64,000 nt of DNA from Saccharofermentans sp. (GCA_024692235.1 JAILMW010000032.1:1-64000), one strand, 5' to 3'. Positions 17,480-26,508 are shown, counted from the first letter of the stretch. The notes: generated by a model from the sequence alone, not told the origin. A program made the numbers and translations.

Positions 17480-18661
17480 TCAATTACCGTCTCCTATCGT
17501 AAGAATAAATGTCAGTTCCTCACCGTCACGAAGTACGACGATCTCGATCTCGTCACCCACTTCATGGGAATCACGTACTCCAATGATAACATCTGAGGAC
17601 TCAATTGCAACTCCGTCCATGGAGATGATCATATCACCTTCCATAAGTCCCGCTGCCTCTCCGGGGCCGCCTGCGGGAAGATCTGATATGTATACACCCG
17701 GAACAGCTCCGTTATATGCGCCTTCCGTCACCTGATCGACAGTGATGCCGAGATAAGGTCTTCCCACCACCATACCGTAATTGATCAAAGATTCGATAAT
17801 GGGCTTTGCCACATTTACGGGAATGGCAAATCCGAGACCTTCGGCTGATCCCATCTTGGCATTGGTAACGCCTATGACCTCTCCGAAGGAATTGATAAGA
17901 GGACCTCCGCTGTTACCGCTGTTGATGGATGCATCAGTCTGGATGAGCTCCATAAGATATCCGTTATTGTTCATCTGTCTTCCGATTGCCGAGATGACTC
18001 CTGCAGTCACGGTACCTTCCAACGTTCCGAGAGGATTACCGATGGCTACTGCTAATTCGCCCGGACGAAGAAGATCCGAATCTCCTAAGGTCACACTGGG
18101 ATATGAATCACCCTGTATCTTTATGACCGCTATGTCCGTCTGAACATCAGTTCCCGTGATCTCGGCATCTATAAGATCCTCGTACCCGGGTACATTTACG
18201 CGAACCGACATCTCAGGGTCTTCCTTGGCACTGTCCACCACATGGCAGTTGGTAACTATATATCCGTCATTCGTGATAAGAAATCCGGAACCTGCGGATA
18301 TGGGAGTCTCTACGCCCGTCCCTTCGGAAGGTGCATAGATATAAACCGATACTGTGGCAGGACCTACTGCGGCAGCGATATCCGCGATGCTTAATGTCGG
18401 CTTGTCGGGATCCGTAACGCTCGCGGCCTCTTCCAAAGAGAAGAACGGCTCCGGCAGCTCCTCGGGATAGGATGCCTGAGTCACCTCCGAAGAAGGCTTA
18501 GTCTCCTTCCCTTCCGTATAGTTCATATTGCCCGTCTTTCCCGTAGTAAGAGCAAAGATATATACTGTCTGCATTACCGAGAAGAGAAAGAATAACACCA
18601 TCGCTGCCGCGACAAAGGGTAATGCGGCACTCTTTCCCTGTCTCTTGTTATCTTCATTCAT
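17480..18661 (-). CDS. HtrA/DegP-like serine protease with PDZ domain
   Basis: 393 aa. N-terminal membrane helix at about 13-37, low-complexity linker, trypsin-like domain with catalytic H140 (IVTNCHVV), D176 (TDIAVIK) and S251 (INSGNSGGPL), then a PDZ domain from about 300 (AAGLMEGDMIISMDG). It degrades or refolds misfolded proteins at the outer face of the membrane. It starts with an ATGA overlap with the yigZ-like gene, with GAGGTG upstream. It is close to the convergent foldase operon, so two surface protein quality-control genes lie side by side. Confidence 0.92.
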   Translation of the reverse strand: MNEDNKRQGKSAALPFVAAAMVLFFLFSVMQTVYIFALTTGKTGNMNYTEGKETKPSSEVTQASYPEELPEPFFSLEEAASVTDPDKPTLSIADIAAAVGPATVSVYIYAPSEGTGVETPISAGSGFLITNDGYIVTNCHVVDSAKEDPEMSVRVNVPGYEDLIDAEITGTDVQTDIAVIKIQGDSYPSVTLGDSDLLRPGELAVAIGNPLGTLEGTVTAGVISAIGRQMNNNGYLMELIQTDASINSGNSGGPLINSFGEVIGVTNAKMGSAEGLGFAIPVNVAKPIIESLINYGMVVGRPYLGITVDQVTEGAYNGAVPGVYISDLPAGGPGEAAGLMEGDMIISMDGVAIESSDVIIGVRDSHEVGDEIEIVVLRDGEELTFILTIGDGN

Positions 18662-19311
18662 GAGATATCACCTCTGTCGATATCGCTCTTAAGATCCCTC
18701 TTTCCGTCCTTAACGATGACCGCGCGTCCCGCTGATGAATTGGTCACGAGCTCGATCAGGCGCTTAGAGTCAGAAGAAGAACATACCGCCTTGATCTCTA
18801 CATCAGTGGTATAGCTTATGTCTTCGGCGGTAAATCCGGCATTTGAAAGCTCTCTTATTATCTTGTCAGCCAGATCATAACCCAGATTGATCTTATAGGC
18901 CTCACCCTCGGTTATCCTTATAAGCCCGGCATCCTTTACCGCCTCTGCCGCAGCTTCGGTATAGGCTCTGACAAGACCTCCCTTGCCCAGAAGTATCCCT
19001 CCGAAATATCTCGTTACGACTATAAGGGAATCGGTTATGTCATTATGCTCCAGGATACCTAATATCGGAAGACCGGCAGTTCCCGACGGCTCACCGTCAT
19101 CACTGTATTTCTGCATATGCATACCGCGGTCGATCTTCCATGCATAACAACTGTGTCTGGCATCGGGGTATTTGCGCCTTATATCTGCTACAAAAGCATC
19201 CGCTTCCTCCCTGGATGATACGGGAGCGGCATTGCCGATAAATACCGACTGCTTTATCTCTATCCTGGAACTTCCTTCTTTTTTTAAAGTTATTAGTGAC
19301 GTATCGCTCAA
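18658..19311 (-). CDS. YigZ/IMPACT family protein
   Basis: 217 aa. Diagnostic family motifs: DARHSCYAW, YSDDGEPSGTAGLPIL and VVTRYFGGILLGKGGLVRAY, all in the N-terminal UPF0029 domain, followed by the smaller C-terminal domain. The biochemical role in bacteria is not settled; eukaryotic IMPACT modulates Gcn2. The start codon is TTG, overlapping the Nudix stop as TTGA. It lies in the middle of a three-gene leftward operon with htrA. Confidence 0.9.
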   Translation of the reverse strand: MSDTSLITLKKEGSSRIEIKQSVFIGNAAPVSSREEADAFVADIRRKYPDARHSCYAWKIDRGMHMQKYSDDGEPSGTAGLPILGILEHNDITDSLIVVTRYFGGILLGKGGLVRAYTEAAAEAVKDAGLIRITEGEAYKINLGYDLADKIIRELSNAGFTAEDISYTTDVEIKAVCSSSDSKRLIELVTNSSAGRAVIVKDGKRDLKSDIDRGDIS

Positions 19312-19721
19312 GAAAGTTCCCTGTATCTTTGATATGCCATCATAAGCAAAGATTTATCCTGACTGTATGTGATAGTATCGAGAGCTTCCTCCATGGTGAA
19401 GAACTTCGCATCGGAAAAACCGTCCGCCTCTGATGCCTTGGTCTCTTCACTGTCGGAGCGCATTACGAACCACGAAACGTTATTATGTACCGGCTTCTTT
19501 CTGGTTACGGAAAAGAATTCATACTTGGTCTTGCCGCAGGGAGCTACTATGGAAGCATCTACTCCGGCCTCGATCTTTATCCTCTTTATCGCTATATCCG
19601 TGAGCTTTTGGCCCGCTCGTACAACGCCCTTGGGAAATGCCCATTCATGCTTGTCATTAAGGAGCATCAGCACCTTGTCACCGCAAAATACGATTCCGCC
19701 AGCGCAATTACGAACTATCAT
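19308..19721 (-). CDS. Nudix-fold protein with a degenerate Nudix box
   Basis: 137 aa with the Nudix fold pattern (AGGIVFCGDKVLML, then WAFPKG, then box). In the box GVVRAGQKLTDIAIKRIKIE the usual E7 is Q, the R-E pair is K-R, and the first glutamate of the E-E pair is Ile, leaving only one glutamate. Catalytic metal binding is therefore doubtful. GAGAGGA precedes the ATG. It heads the operon with the YigZ-like and HtrA genes. Could be a sensor or RNA-binding Nudix homologue. Confidence 0.75.
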   Translation of the reverse strand: MIVRNCAGGIVFCGDKVLMLLNDKHEWAFPKGVVRAGQKLTDIAIKRIKIEAGVDASIVAPCGKTKYEFFSVTRKKPVHNNVSWFVMRSDSEETKASEADGFSDAKFFTMEEALDTITYSQDKSLLMMAYQRYRELS

Positions 19722-19829
19722 AAATGTCCTCTCTTCCGCGTCGCCGCAAAACTGATACGTTACCTGTTATTTTAACACATCCGCGGCGGCAAATATCGTT
19801 TTTAACTTCATTTCCAATAAATAACCTTA

Positions 19830-19835
19830 TATAAT
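19830..19835 (+). promoter_or_regulatory. -10 box TATAAT 6 nt before the start codon at 19842
   Basis: A perfect TATAAT at 19830-19835 is followed by 6 nt and then the ATG. There is no Shine-Dalgarno. A weak -35 (TTCATT, 19807-19812) is 17 nt upstream. Transcription would begin at or next to the start codon. Confidence 0.5.
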
Positions 19836-19841
19836 GCATCT

Positions 19842-21206
19842 ATGATCAACGATAACAAGAAATACGATTTTAATGACTATAAGCGAAATGAAAGAAAAGG
19901 TACTGACCGTTCCAGGAAGAAGCTCCGTGCACTTCAGAACACATTCGTAGGTCTTCTGGGACTGGTAGTTATCCTTACGATCGCCCTTATAGGCGGTGTT
20001 ATAGGAAAGAAAGCTTCCGGCAGAAAGCTTCTGGAGATAGAAGAGAGCAGTCATGCCGCTCCTTCCGGCACTATAGGGACCATAGCCACACCTACGCCGA
20101 CGGTGCCTTTCGAGGTGACGGAGAACCTTCCCGACAATCCCGTGGCAGATGCCTTCTGGGGAGAGCTCACACCCGCAGAAGATCCCGTTCCTTACGAGCA
20201 TTTCGAAGTACACGGGCTCTATCTTCACCGAGTGGTAAACCTCGACGCCTGTATAGATCTCGCACAAAATTCAGAGGTAAATGCCTTTGTCATCGACTTA
20301 AAGGAAGCTGAGGGCATCTACTATAACACCTCTAACGAAACTGCGCAGGAGATAGGTTATCTTTATAATTACTACGACCTCGAAGAAGTCTGTCAGACAT
20401 GCCACGACAACGATATCTACGTTATAGGGCGAATCGTATGCTTCAAGGATCCGAGACTTGCGTCCACTTACCCTGACAGAGCTATATGCGATGCTTCCGG
20501 CAACCCTCTCTTCTTCTCTACAGAGGGTAGCGAGGCCTTCGCCAATCCCTACGATCAGCGTAACTGGGACTACCTTATAGAGCTTGCGGAAGAAGCTATC
20601 GCCATGGGAGTAGACGAGATCCAGTTCGACTACGTAAGATTCCCCACCGGTAATACTACTTCAGGAGAAGCACCTTACTTCGGAGTCGACGGAGAGGTCC
20701 CTTCCAAATCAGACGCCATCAACAGATTCCTTCAGACGGCCAGGATAAGGATACAGGATACTTACGGCATACCCGTATCGGCGGATATCTTCGGTATTGC
20801 CGTAACGAGCTCCCTTGACGGTGAGATATTGGGACAGGACTGGAGTACCGTGGGATTTACGGGGATCGATTCCCTCTGCCCCATGATATATCCTTCCCAC
20901 TACGCATCGGGCACCACGATGAACGGCATCACATTCGACTCGCCGGACCTTTATCCATATGAGGTGATGCTCAACTCCCTTCTTATCGGAAGTCAGTACC
21001 ATGACCAGCCGGGGTACTGCACGGTACGCCCGTATCTTCAGGCATTTACCGCTTCCTACATAGGAGAGGGCAATTACATGATCTACGATTACGAAGCGAT
21101 AAACGATCAGATACGCGCCCTTCAGGATGCGGGTCTGAACGAATGGATCTTGTGGAATGCCGAGGCCGTATACCCCGAGGGAAATTATGGGGGCAACAAC
21201 GACTGA
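19842..21206 (+). CDS. DUF4015 putative glycoside hydrolase, membrane-anchored
   Basis: 454 aa. Short charged N-terminus, one helix at about 35-55, then a TIM-barrel-like domain of the DUF4015 (PF13200) family: AFVIDLKEAEG near 148, IGRIVCFKDPRLA, and DEIQFDYVRFP with the acidic pair expected of a retaining hydrolase. It would sit on the outer face of the membrane, perhaps acting on a cell-surface glycan. There is no ribosome binding site upstream; the -10 box is 6 nt before the ATG. It precedes serS by 43 nt and may be cotranscribed. Confidence 0.8.
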   Translation: MINDNKKYDFNDYKRNERKGTDRSRKKLRALQNTFVGLLGLVVILTIALIGGVIGKKASGRKLLEIEESSHAAPSGTIGTIATPTPTVPFEVTENLPDNPVADAFWGELTPAEDPVPYEHFEVHGLYLHRVVNLDACIDLAQNSEVNAFVIDLKEAEGIYYNTSNETAQEIGYLYNYYDLEEVCQTCHDNDIYVIGRIVCFKDPRLASTYPDRAICDASGNPLFFSTEGSEAFANPYDQRNWDYLIELAEEAIAMGVDEIQFDYVRFPTGNTTSGEAPYFGVDGEVPSKSDAINRFLQTARIRIQDTYGIPVSADIFGIAVTSSLDGEILGQDWSTVGFTGIDSLCPMIYPSHYASGTTMNGITFDSPDLYPYEVMLNSLLIGSQYHDQPGYCTVRPYLQAFTASYIGEGNYMIYDYEAINDQIRALQDAGLNEWILWNAEAVYPEGNYGGNND

Positions 21207-21249
21207 TTGGTGATACAATAGGAAAGATGTTTAAACGGAGGATTGTAAG

Positions 21250-22542
21250 ATGATCGATATTAAGTTCTTACGTACCGAGCCCGACTTGGTAAAGGAAAAC
21301 ATAAAGAAGAAGTTCCAGGACGAGAAGCTTCCCCTTGTAGACGAGGTGATAGAGCTCGACAAGGAATTCAGAGAGAGCAAGACAAGAGCTGAGTACTTAA
21401 GGTCTCAGCGTAACAAGATAAGCAAGCAGATCGGTGCCCTCATGGCTCAGGGCAAGAAGGAAGAAGCCGAGGCTACCAAGAAGCAGGTAACCGATATGGC
21501 TGAAGAGCTCGAGGCACTTACGGCTAAGGAGACTGAGCTTTCCGAGAAGATCGACAAGATCATGAGAGTCATCCCCAATATCATCGATCCTTCCGTACCT
21601 ATCGGTAAAGATGATTCCGAGAATGTCGAGATAGAGAGATTCGGCGAGCCCTTTGTTCCCGACTTTGAGATCCCCTACCACGTCGATATCATGGAGAACT
21701 TAAACGGTATCGAGCTCGATCCCGCCAGAGATACCAGCGGCAACGGCTTCTACTATCTTCGCGGTGATATCGCAAGACTTCATTCCGCTATCCTCTCTTA
21801 TGCAAGAGACTTCATGATCGACAGAGGATTTACATACTACATCCCTCCTTTCATGATCAGAAGCTCCGTTGTTACGGGCGTTATGAGCTTCTCCGAGATG
21901 GAGAACATGATGTATAAGATCGAGGGCGAGGATCTCTACCTTATCGGTACTTCCGAGCACTCCATGATCGGTAAGTTCATCAATACGATCACAGACGAGG
22001 ATCAGCTTCCTCAGACTCTTACTTCCTACTCTCCCTGCTTCCGTAAGGAAGTCGGTGCTCACGGCATCGAGGAGAGAGGCGTATATCGTATCCACCAGTT
22101 CGAGAAGCAGGAGATGATCGTCGTATGTAAGCCCGAAGAGAGCAAGGTATGGTACGACAAGCTCTGGCAGAATTCCGTAGACTTCTTCAGAAGCCTCGAT
22201 ATCCCCGTAAGAACACTCGAGTGCTGCTCAGGTGACCTTGCAGATCTTAAGGTAAAGTCCTGTGACGTAGAAGCATGGTCTCCCCGTCAGAAGAAGTATT
22301 TCGAGGTCGGCTCCTGCTCTAACCTTGGCGATGCTCAGGCAAGAAGACTCGGCATCAGGATCAAGGGCGAGAACGGCAACTACCTTGCTCATACTCTTAA
22401 TAACACGGTCGTTGCTCCTCCGAGAATGCTCATCGCTTTCCTCGAGAACAACCTTAACGAGGACGGCACTATAAGGATCCCCCTTCCCCTTCGTATGTAT
22501 ATGGGCGGCAAGAGCCTTATCGAAGTACCTGAGAAGAAGTAA
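21250..22542 (+). CDS. serS: Serine-tRNA ligase
   Basis: 430 aa, the usual length. N-terminal coiled-coil arm (residues 30-105), then class II synthetase motifs: IEERGVYRIHQFEKQEM (motif 2 region) and the C-terminal motif 3 LAHTLNNTVVAPPRMLIAFLEN. Charges tRNA-Ser in the cytoplasm. CGGAGG lies 7 nt before the ATG. The short upstream gap has no T-box element. A strong terminator follows. Confidence 0.96.
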   Translation: MIDIKFLRTEPDLVKENIKKKFQDEKLPLVDEVIELDKEFRESKTRAEYLRSQRNKISKQIGALMAQGKKEEAEATKKQVTDMAEELEALTAKETELSEKIDKIMRVIPNIIDPSVPIGKDDSENVEIERFGEPFVPDFEIPYHVDIMENLNGIELDPARDTSGNGFYYLRGDIARLHSAILSYARDFMIDRGFTYYIPPFMIRSSVVTGVMSFSEMENMMYKIEGEDLYLIGTSEHSMIGKFINTITDEDQLPQTLTSYSPCFRKEVGAHGIEERGVYRIHQFEKQEMIVVCKPEESKVWYDKLWQNSVDFFRSLDIPVRTLECCSGDLADLKVKSCDVEAWSPRQKKYFEVGSCSNLGDAQARRLGIRIKGENGNYLAHTLNNTVVAPPRMLIAFLENNLNEDGTIRIPLPLRMYMGGKSLIEVPEKK

Positions 22543-22561
22543 TACAATTCGAACCATAAAG

Positions 22562-22590
22562 AAAGGCTGTCTTCGGACAGCCTTTTTTCT
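22562..22590 (+). terminator. Intrinsic terminator of serS
   Basis: Stem AAAGGCTGTC (22562-22571) pairs with GACAGCCTTT (22576-22585), with a stable TTCG tetraloop and a T run after it. It lies 20 nt past the serS stop. Confidence 0.92.
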
Positions 22591-22611
22591 TGCCTATAAA
22601 AATCCGGCAAA

Positions 22612-22641
22612 TAAAAACCCGACCCTCTGTTGAGGATCGGG
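22612..22641 (-). terminator. Intrinsic terminator of rpmB
   Basis: Minus-strand stem CCCGATCCTC / GAGGGTCGGG around an AACA loop (plus-strand 22618-22641), with TTTTTA following on the minus strand. It lies 29 nt past the rpmB stop. Confidence 0.85.
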
Positions 22642-22670
22642 ATAATAAGCAATCAAAAACAGCGTTGCTA

Positions 22671-22868
22671 TCAAGCTCTCTTAACGAGGCCGGAACGCAG
22701 ACATCTTGTGCAAACGTGCATTGTCTTAGGGGTGCCGTCAACGATTACCTTAACGCTATGAACGTTAGGCTTCTGAGTTGTCAGAGCACGACGTGAAATC
22801 TGCGAACGCGTAATGCTTATCTTTCTGCCAAAAAATGTATCCTTCTGACAAATTTCACACTTAGCCAT
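22671..22868 (-). CDS. rpmB: 50S ribosomal protein L28
   Basis: 65 aa from the ATG at 22866-22868, 7 nt after an AGGAGG box; an upstream GTG would overlap that box. Family features: MAKCEICQK, the GRKISITRSQISRR basic segment, and CTRCLRSG. The two CxxC pairs make this a zinc-binding (C+) L28. It has its own promoter and terminator. Confidence 0.95.
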   Translation of the reverse strand: MAKCEICQKDTFFGRKISITRSQISRRALTTQKPNVHSVKVIVDGTPKTMHVCTRCLRSGLVKRA

Positions 22869-22906
22869 GGGAAACACCTCCTATCAATCTTTAAAACGCA
22901 AGTGAA

Positions 22907-22935
22907 ATGATACCACAAGTTCTTAGAACATGCAA
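22907..22935 (-). promoter_or_regulatory. rpmB promoter
   Basis: Minus strand: -35 TTGCAT (22930-22935), 17-nt spacer, -10 TATCAT (22907-22912). The spacer includes the 11-bp dyad GTTCTTAGAAC (22919-22929), which might be an operator. Confidence 0.6.
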
Positions 22936-22940
22936 CAGTT

Positions 22941-24200
22941 TTATTGAGAAAAAACTCGTCTTACACTTACTATCCTGTTGCACAGCTCGCTGTCGGGGTC
23001 AAAGCTCGTGAGCTTGATGGTCGTTCCGGAGGAAGATACCATCAATAAGGTACCTGTATCGGTACATACGGCCATGTCGTACGGCACGCCCTCCCTGTCC
23101 GACTCGAAGAATATTATATCACCCGGGATTATATAATCAGTGATCAGCTTTCCCGTAACGACGTCATACTGAAGCTCGACTTCTACACCCATGTTCATCT
23201 GCTCCTCAACGGTCCTCGGAGCAGGAATGCCGTTGACGCACGAGCAGACGTATACAAGACCGTTAACGGACATACCGCGCATCGTAACGCCGTCATCCTT
23301 ATACATACTGTTGACAAAGGACAGCGCCGAGCTGACAAAATATCTGCAGGATACCTCCTCTATGTCGGACCTCGGAGATATCTCTATTACTCCGGAGGAG
23401 CCTATCCAGCCTGTTCCGCCACCCGGGAGAGCCACCTGATAAACACCGTCTCTTTTAACATCAGCATAGAGCACCGTATTCATCATGACCTGAGTGATGA
23501 GCGTTCCCTGGCTCGCATGTGTCATTATATTCTTTGATGTATCTGATACTATAAGCTTATATTCATGAAGATCAGGCTCAATGCTCTCAGTTCCCTCTAC
23601 AAGATCAGACCTCTTGATATAGCCCGTAACCGCATCCATGGTCTTTACCAGGAGATAATCATTATCTGCTATTGCAAGGCACTGGATAGGCTCATTATAG
23701 AGCACCTGTGTCACGCGGTCGGAAGAAGGGGTCGGAGCAGACATTATGTCACATACATCCTTTCCGACTACCATGAATGAATCGTTATAGATAAGGTCTA
23801 CGGGCTTCTCTACAAAAAGCTCGATATTGGTTCCCTTGAAGAATTCGGGGAGCACCGCAGGAAGAATATAAAATACCGAAGCGATAATAAGGACAGTCAC
23901 CGCTACGGCGATACCGAATCCGATAAAGAAGGACTTACGCTTTCTTATAACGGAAGCATCCTTCTCTCCAAGTCCCCACATATCAAGCATGTCTTCGGCC
24001 TTGCCGTATTCGCCGTAAGATGTATCGACTTCGTTCAAAAAGGAGGCAGCATCCTCGACGTGCCTTATCCCTTTCTCCTTCATCTCGAACTCAAGGCCGT
24101 TCTTCGGCTTCTTGTTCCAGAATCCGCCGAAAGACTTGCCCTGACCCTTGTTATCAACTGTCTTCTTCATCTGTAAGGAAGCTGCAGAAAGCTGCAGCAT
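22941..24200 (-). CDS. Membrane-anchored SH3 / NlpC-P60-like pseudoenzyme
   Basis: 419 aa from the first ATG (an alternative start is Met11 at 24170). Cytoplasmic N-terminus, one helix at about 90-115, SH3-like repeats at about 140-275, and a C-terminal segment (285-419) that follows the NlpC/P60 pattern: GIPAPRTVEEQMNMG, then IPGDIIFFE. At the catalytic site the usual DCSG reads SVNG (311-314), and the usual SHVGIY His region reads YDMAVC, so the Cys and His are missing. It probably binds rather than cuts peptidoglycan. The start overlaps the end of acpS. Confidence 0.65.
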   Translation of the reverse strand: MLQLSAASLQMKKTVDNKGQGKSFGGFWNKKPKNGLEFEMKEKGIRHVEDAASFLNEVDTSYGEYGKAEDMLDMWGLGEKDASVIRKRKSFFIGFGIAVAVTVLIIASVFYILPAVLPEFFKGTNIELFVEKPVDLIYNDSFMVVGKDVCDIMSAPTPSSDRVTQVLYNEPIQCLAIADNDYLLVKTMDAVTGYIKRSDLVEGTESIEPDLHEYKLIVSDTSKNIMTHASQGTLITQVMMNTVLYADVKRDGVYQVALPGGGTGWIGSSGVIEISPRSDIEEVSCRYFVSSALSFVNSMYKDDGVTMRGMSVNGLVYVCSCVNGIPAPRTVEEQMNMGVEVELQYDVVTGKLITDYIIPGDIIFFESDREGVPYDMAVCTDTGTLLMVSSSGTTIKLTSFDPDSELCNRIVSVRRVFSQ

Positions 24201-24561
24201 ATTCTCCTTCGTGAGTTATGCTGACGGAAGTACTTATGACTCCCATGGAATCGGCGACCTCTCTGGCCCTGCCGCTAAGACGGAGCGTCGGAGCACCGCT
24301 GATGCCGGGGATTATCTCAAAATCCGTAAAAGCGACACCGTCACTCATGACACCTGTGCCCAGGGCCTTGGATGCGGCCTCCTTGGCAGCGAATCGACCT
24401 GCCAGATGTTCTGCCCTTCTTGATACATTAGAGGACGAGAATACATATTCACGCTCGCCCGGAGTAAGCACGCGGTCTATAAACGTATCCTTCTCTTTAG
24501 AAAGGATATCCTCCATGCGTGATATCTTCACAAGATCTATTCCGACGTGATTTCTGATCAT
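24154..24561 (-). CDS. acpS: Holo-[acyl-carrier-protein] synthase
   Basis: 135 aa. Mg-binding D9 in GIDLVKISRM and the RFAAKEAASKALG motif (residues about 56-68) are intact. Transfers 4'-phosphopantetheine from CoA to acyl carrier protein. It begins 2 nt after the DnaC-like gene stop and overlaps the SH3 gene, within an operon with VanW and DnaD. Ends a little longer than E. coli AcpS. Confidence 0.94.
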   Translation of the reverse strand: MIRNHVGIDLVKISRMEDILSKEKDTFIDRVLTPGEREYVFSSSNVSRRAEHLAGRFAAKEAASKALGTGVMSDGVAFTDFEIIPGISGAPTLRLSGRAREVADSMGVISTSVSITHEGEYAAAFCSFLTDEEDS

Positions 24562-24563
24562 GA

Positions 24564-25436
24564 TCAGATCTTCTCCGCCTTGATAAGCTTACCTGATATC
24601 CTGGCGTCAGAACCTGCCACCAAATCCTCATAAGGAGATGTGGATACGATAAGTGTCGGAAGTCCGTTGGCACATCTTGCTTCCAGGAGGCTGTTAAGAG
24701 AAGAAGCCACCTTCCTGCTGTATGTGGACTCTGCGGAATAATCATCGATCGCTACAAAGGAGCAGGACTTCAATGCCTCCAGCTTGTCGTAGGATATCTC
24801 CTCGAACTGCTCCGCCTTGGCGTAATATGCGCTCTTAGCTTCGATTATCGCGTATTTTACGGCTACTATCGTAAGATATGTCTTACCGGACTGGGATCTG
24901 TCTGTATATACCGCTACCCCCTTGCGCCCCTCGTCCTCGAAGAGAGCCTTTACAGCATCGAACCTGGCCTTTCTGGCCTTAGGATCGCCTGTATAGTCAA
25001 AAGAGAACGACTTGAGAGCGTAGGAAGAATAATCACTCATCCCCGCCTGATCATAAGCTTCTTCAAGAAGGTCAGACATACAGGAAGGACATACTATCCT
25101 CTTCCCGTTCTTTGTCACGGAATATCCCGTGTCGCCGCAGGATGCGCACTGATGCTTCTCCTCTTCGAATTCGGGATCTATATTATTATCCTTTATATAA
25201 GATTGCCTCTCTTCGAATAATTCCTTCTCGCGTACTTCAAGAGCGGGCACGGGCTTGTCGTCGTGATCTACGGCGGCAATGAGCTTGGACTTTCTTATCT
25301 CCAGAAGATCATTATCTATGGCTGCGAGCTTGGGATGAGCCGAGTAGACAGCAAGGATATTATCCTCGCAGGCTATCCTCCTTCTAAGGGCTGTATTGGC
25401 GACACGCTCTGCTATCAGCTCATTTATCGTCTTCAT
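24564..25436 (-). CDS. DnaC/DnaI-like helicase loader ATPase
   Basis: 290 aa. N-terminal zinc-finger-like cysteines (CASCGDTGY, then CPSC at about 107-129), then an AAA+ domain: P-loop region YTDRSQSGKTYL near 177-188 and Walker B CSFVAIDDYS near 230. The P-loop is degenerate: the first conserved glycine is replaced and only SGKT remains. It overlaps the upstream dnaD-like gene by 17 nt. Together the pair would load the replicative helicase. C-terminal end is typical (LIVSTSPYEDL). Confidence 0.82.
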   Translation of the reverse strand: MKTINELIAERVANTALRRRIACEDNILAVYSAHPKLAAIDNDLLEIRKSKLIAAVDHDDKPVPALEVREKELFEERQSYIKDNNIDPEFEEEKHQCASCGDTGYSVTKNGKRIVCPSCMSDLLEEAYDQAGMSDYSSYALKSFSFDYTGDPKARKARFDAVKALFEDEGRKGVAVYTDRSQSGKTYLTIVAVKYAIIEAKSAYYAKAEQFEEISYDKLEALKSCSFVAIDDYSAESTYSRKVASSLNSLLEARCANGLPTLIVSTSPYEDLVAGSDARISGKLIKAEKI

Positions 25437-26487
25437 CGATACCTCCGAAAAGATTCAGGATGTCATCCTTCTCAGGCTCGGGAGAAGGTTCCTCGGAAGC
25501 ATCCGCTTCCTCCTTCTTAACCGGAGCTTTCTGCTCGGGTTCTGCCTTCACTTCAAGTTCTGCATAGGTCTTATTGGGATTATTCTTTATACGCTTCTTA
25601 GAAGCCTTGGACTTATTCTCCTGCTTCTTAAGGTTCTCATATACCGCAGCGGCATCGATGTCCGCTATTCCGGCAGCATACCATTCGCGGAGCTTGTCAT
25701 CCACGTGCTTTGAAGTGATATTGCCCCTGAAGTCATTGACCCTGAAAGCATATTCCACCAGCCTTGGCGAAGCGTCGAATTCGTTGATCCACCTGTCGAT
25801 CCTCTCGATATCCATTCCGTTCAATCTTCTTCTGGTAAGACGGCCCATAAGAGATACCAGCTGCTCTCTTCTGCCCTTCTTATCGTAATAAGCCTTGAGC
25901 TTATCGGGAGTCGTATATCCGTTCTTGCGCCATGACTCGGCAAGGTCATACATGCTGTTGACCTTAAAGTGGATCTTAAGATCTCTTCCCTCTTCAAAAA
26001 GGCTGTAGACGACGGATGAATGAAACTTGTATTCATAGAGGCACTTGTCCACCAGTCGGTAGAAAAGGTAGGACATATTGCCCATATAGAATGTCTTGTT
26101 GATGCTTCCCGCAAGGATATTACGTGATTCCTCATCTGCGGAGAGAACGGGATCGCTCATCTCGCCTTCCTTCGATACCATGGTCTTTATATAGGAATCA
26201 ACTTCTGCTCTCTTGATATCTGCAAGGACAAGCTTTTCTTCCTTGGACGTCAATAGCAGACCGTTCTCGATAAGGTCTGCTACTGCTTTATCGGCATCCG
26301 CCTTGGAAAGGACGCCGTATGAATATACTTCTTCTCTTGAAAGCTCATTATATCCGCAATTCATCAGGAGCCAGAGATAAACGCAGATGGCTTCCTTGGA
26401 AAGTTCCTGTGCATATTGGGTAACAAAGATATCAGGAACGAGAGTATCAGACAATAACAGTTCATGACTGCTCTCAGATTGCTTCAT
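25420..26487 (-). CDS. DnaD domain primosomal protein
   Basis: 355 aa. N-terminal winged-helix-like DDBH1 domain (LSKEAICVYLWLLMNCGYNELSR-type region, residues 29-80), a central DnaD/DnaB_2 helical domain around 190-290 (LRTN-like FRGNITSKHVDDKLREWYAAG), and a basic/acidic tail rich in Lys and Glu. It participates in primosome assembly with DnaI/DnaC in Firmicutes. It is followed by the ATPase with a 17-nt overlap. GGAG precedes the ATG. Confidence 0.85.
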   Translation of the reverse strand: MKQSESSHELLLSDTLVPDIFVTQYAQELSKEAICVYLWLLMNCGYNELSREEVYSYGVLSKADADKAVADLIENGLLLTSKEEKLVLADIKRAEVDSYIKTMVSKEGEMSDPVLSADEESRNILAGSINKTFYMGNMSYLFYRLVDKCLYEYKFHSSVVYSLFEEGRDLKIHFKVNSMYDLAESWRKNGYTTPDKLKAYYDKKGRREQLVSLMGRLTRRRLNGMDIERIDRWINEFDASPRLVEYAFRVNDFRGNITSKHVDDKLREWYAAGIADIDAAAVYENLKKQENKSKASKKRIKNNPNKTYAELEVKAEPEQKAPVKKEEADASEEPSPEPEKDDILNLFGGIDEDDK

Positions 26488-26508
26488 TAAAGATCTCCGA
26501 ATCGTTTT

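Noticed and set aside
21207..21249. Possible T-box in front of serS
   Set aside because: The gap is only 43 nt and has no T-box sequence or terminator.
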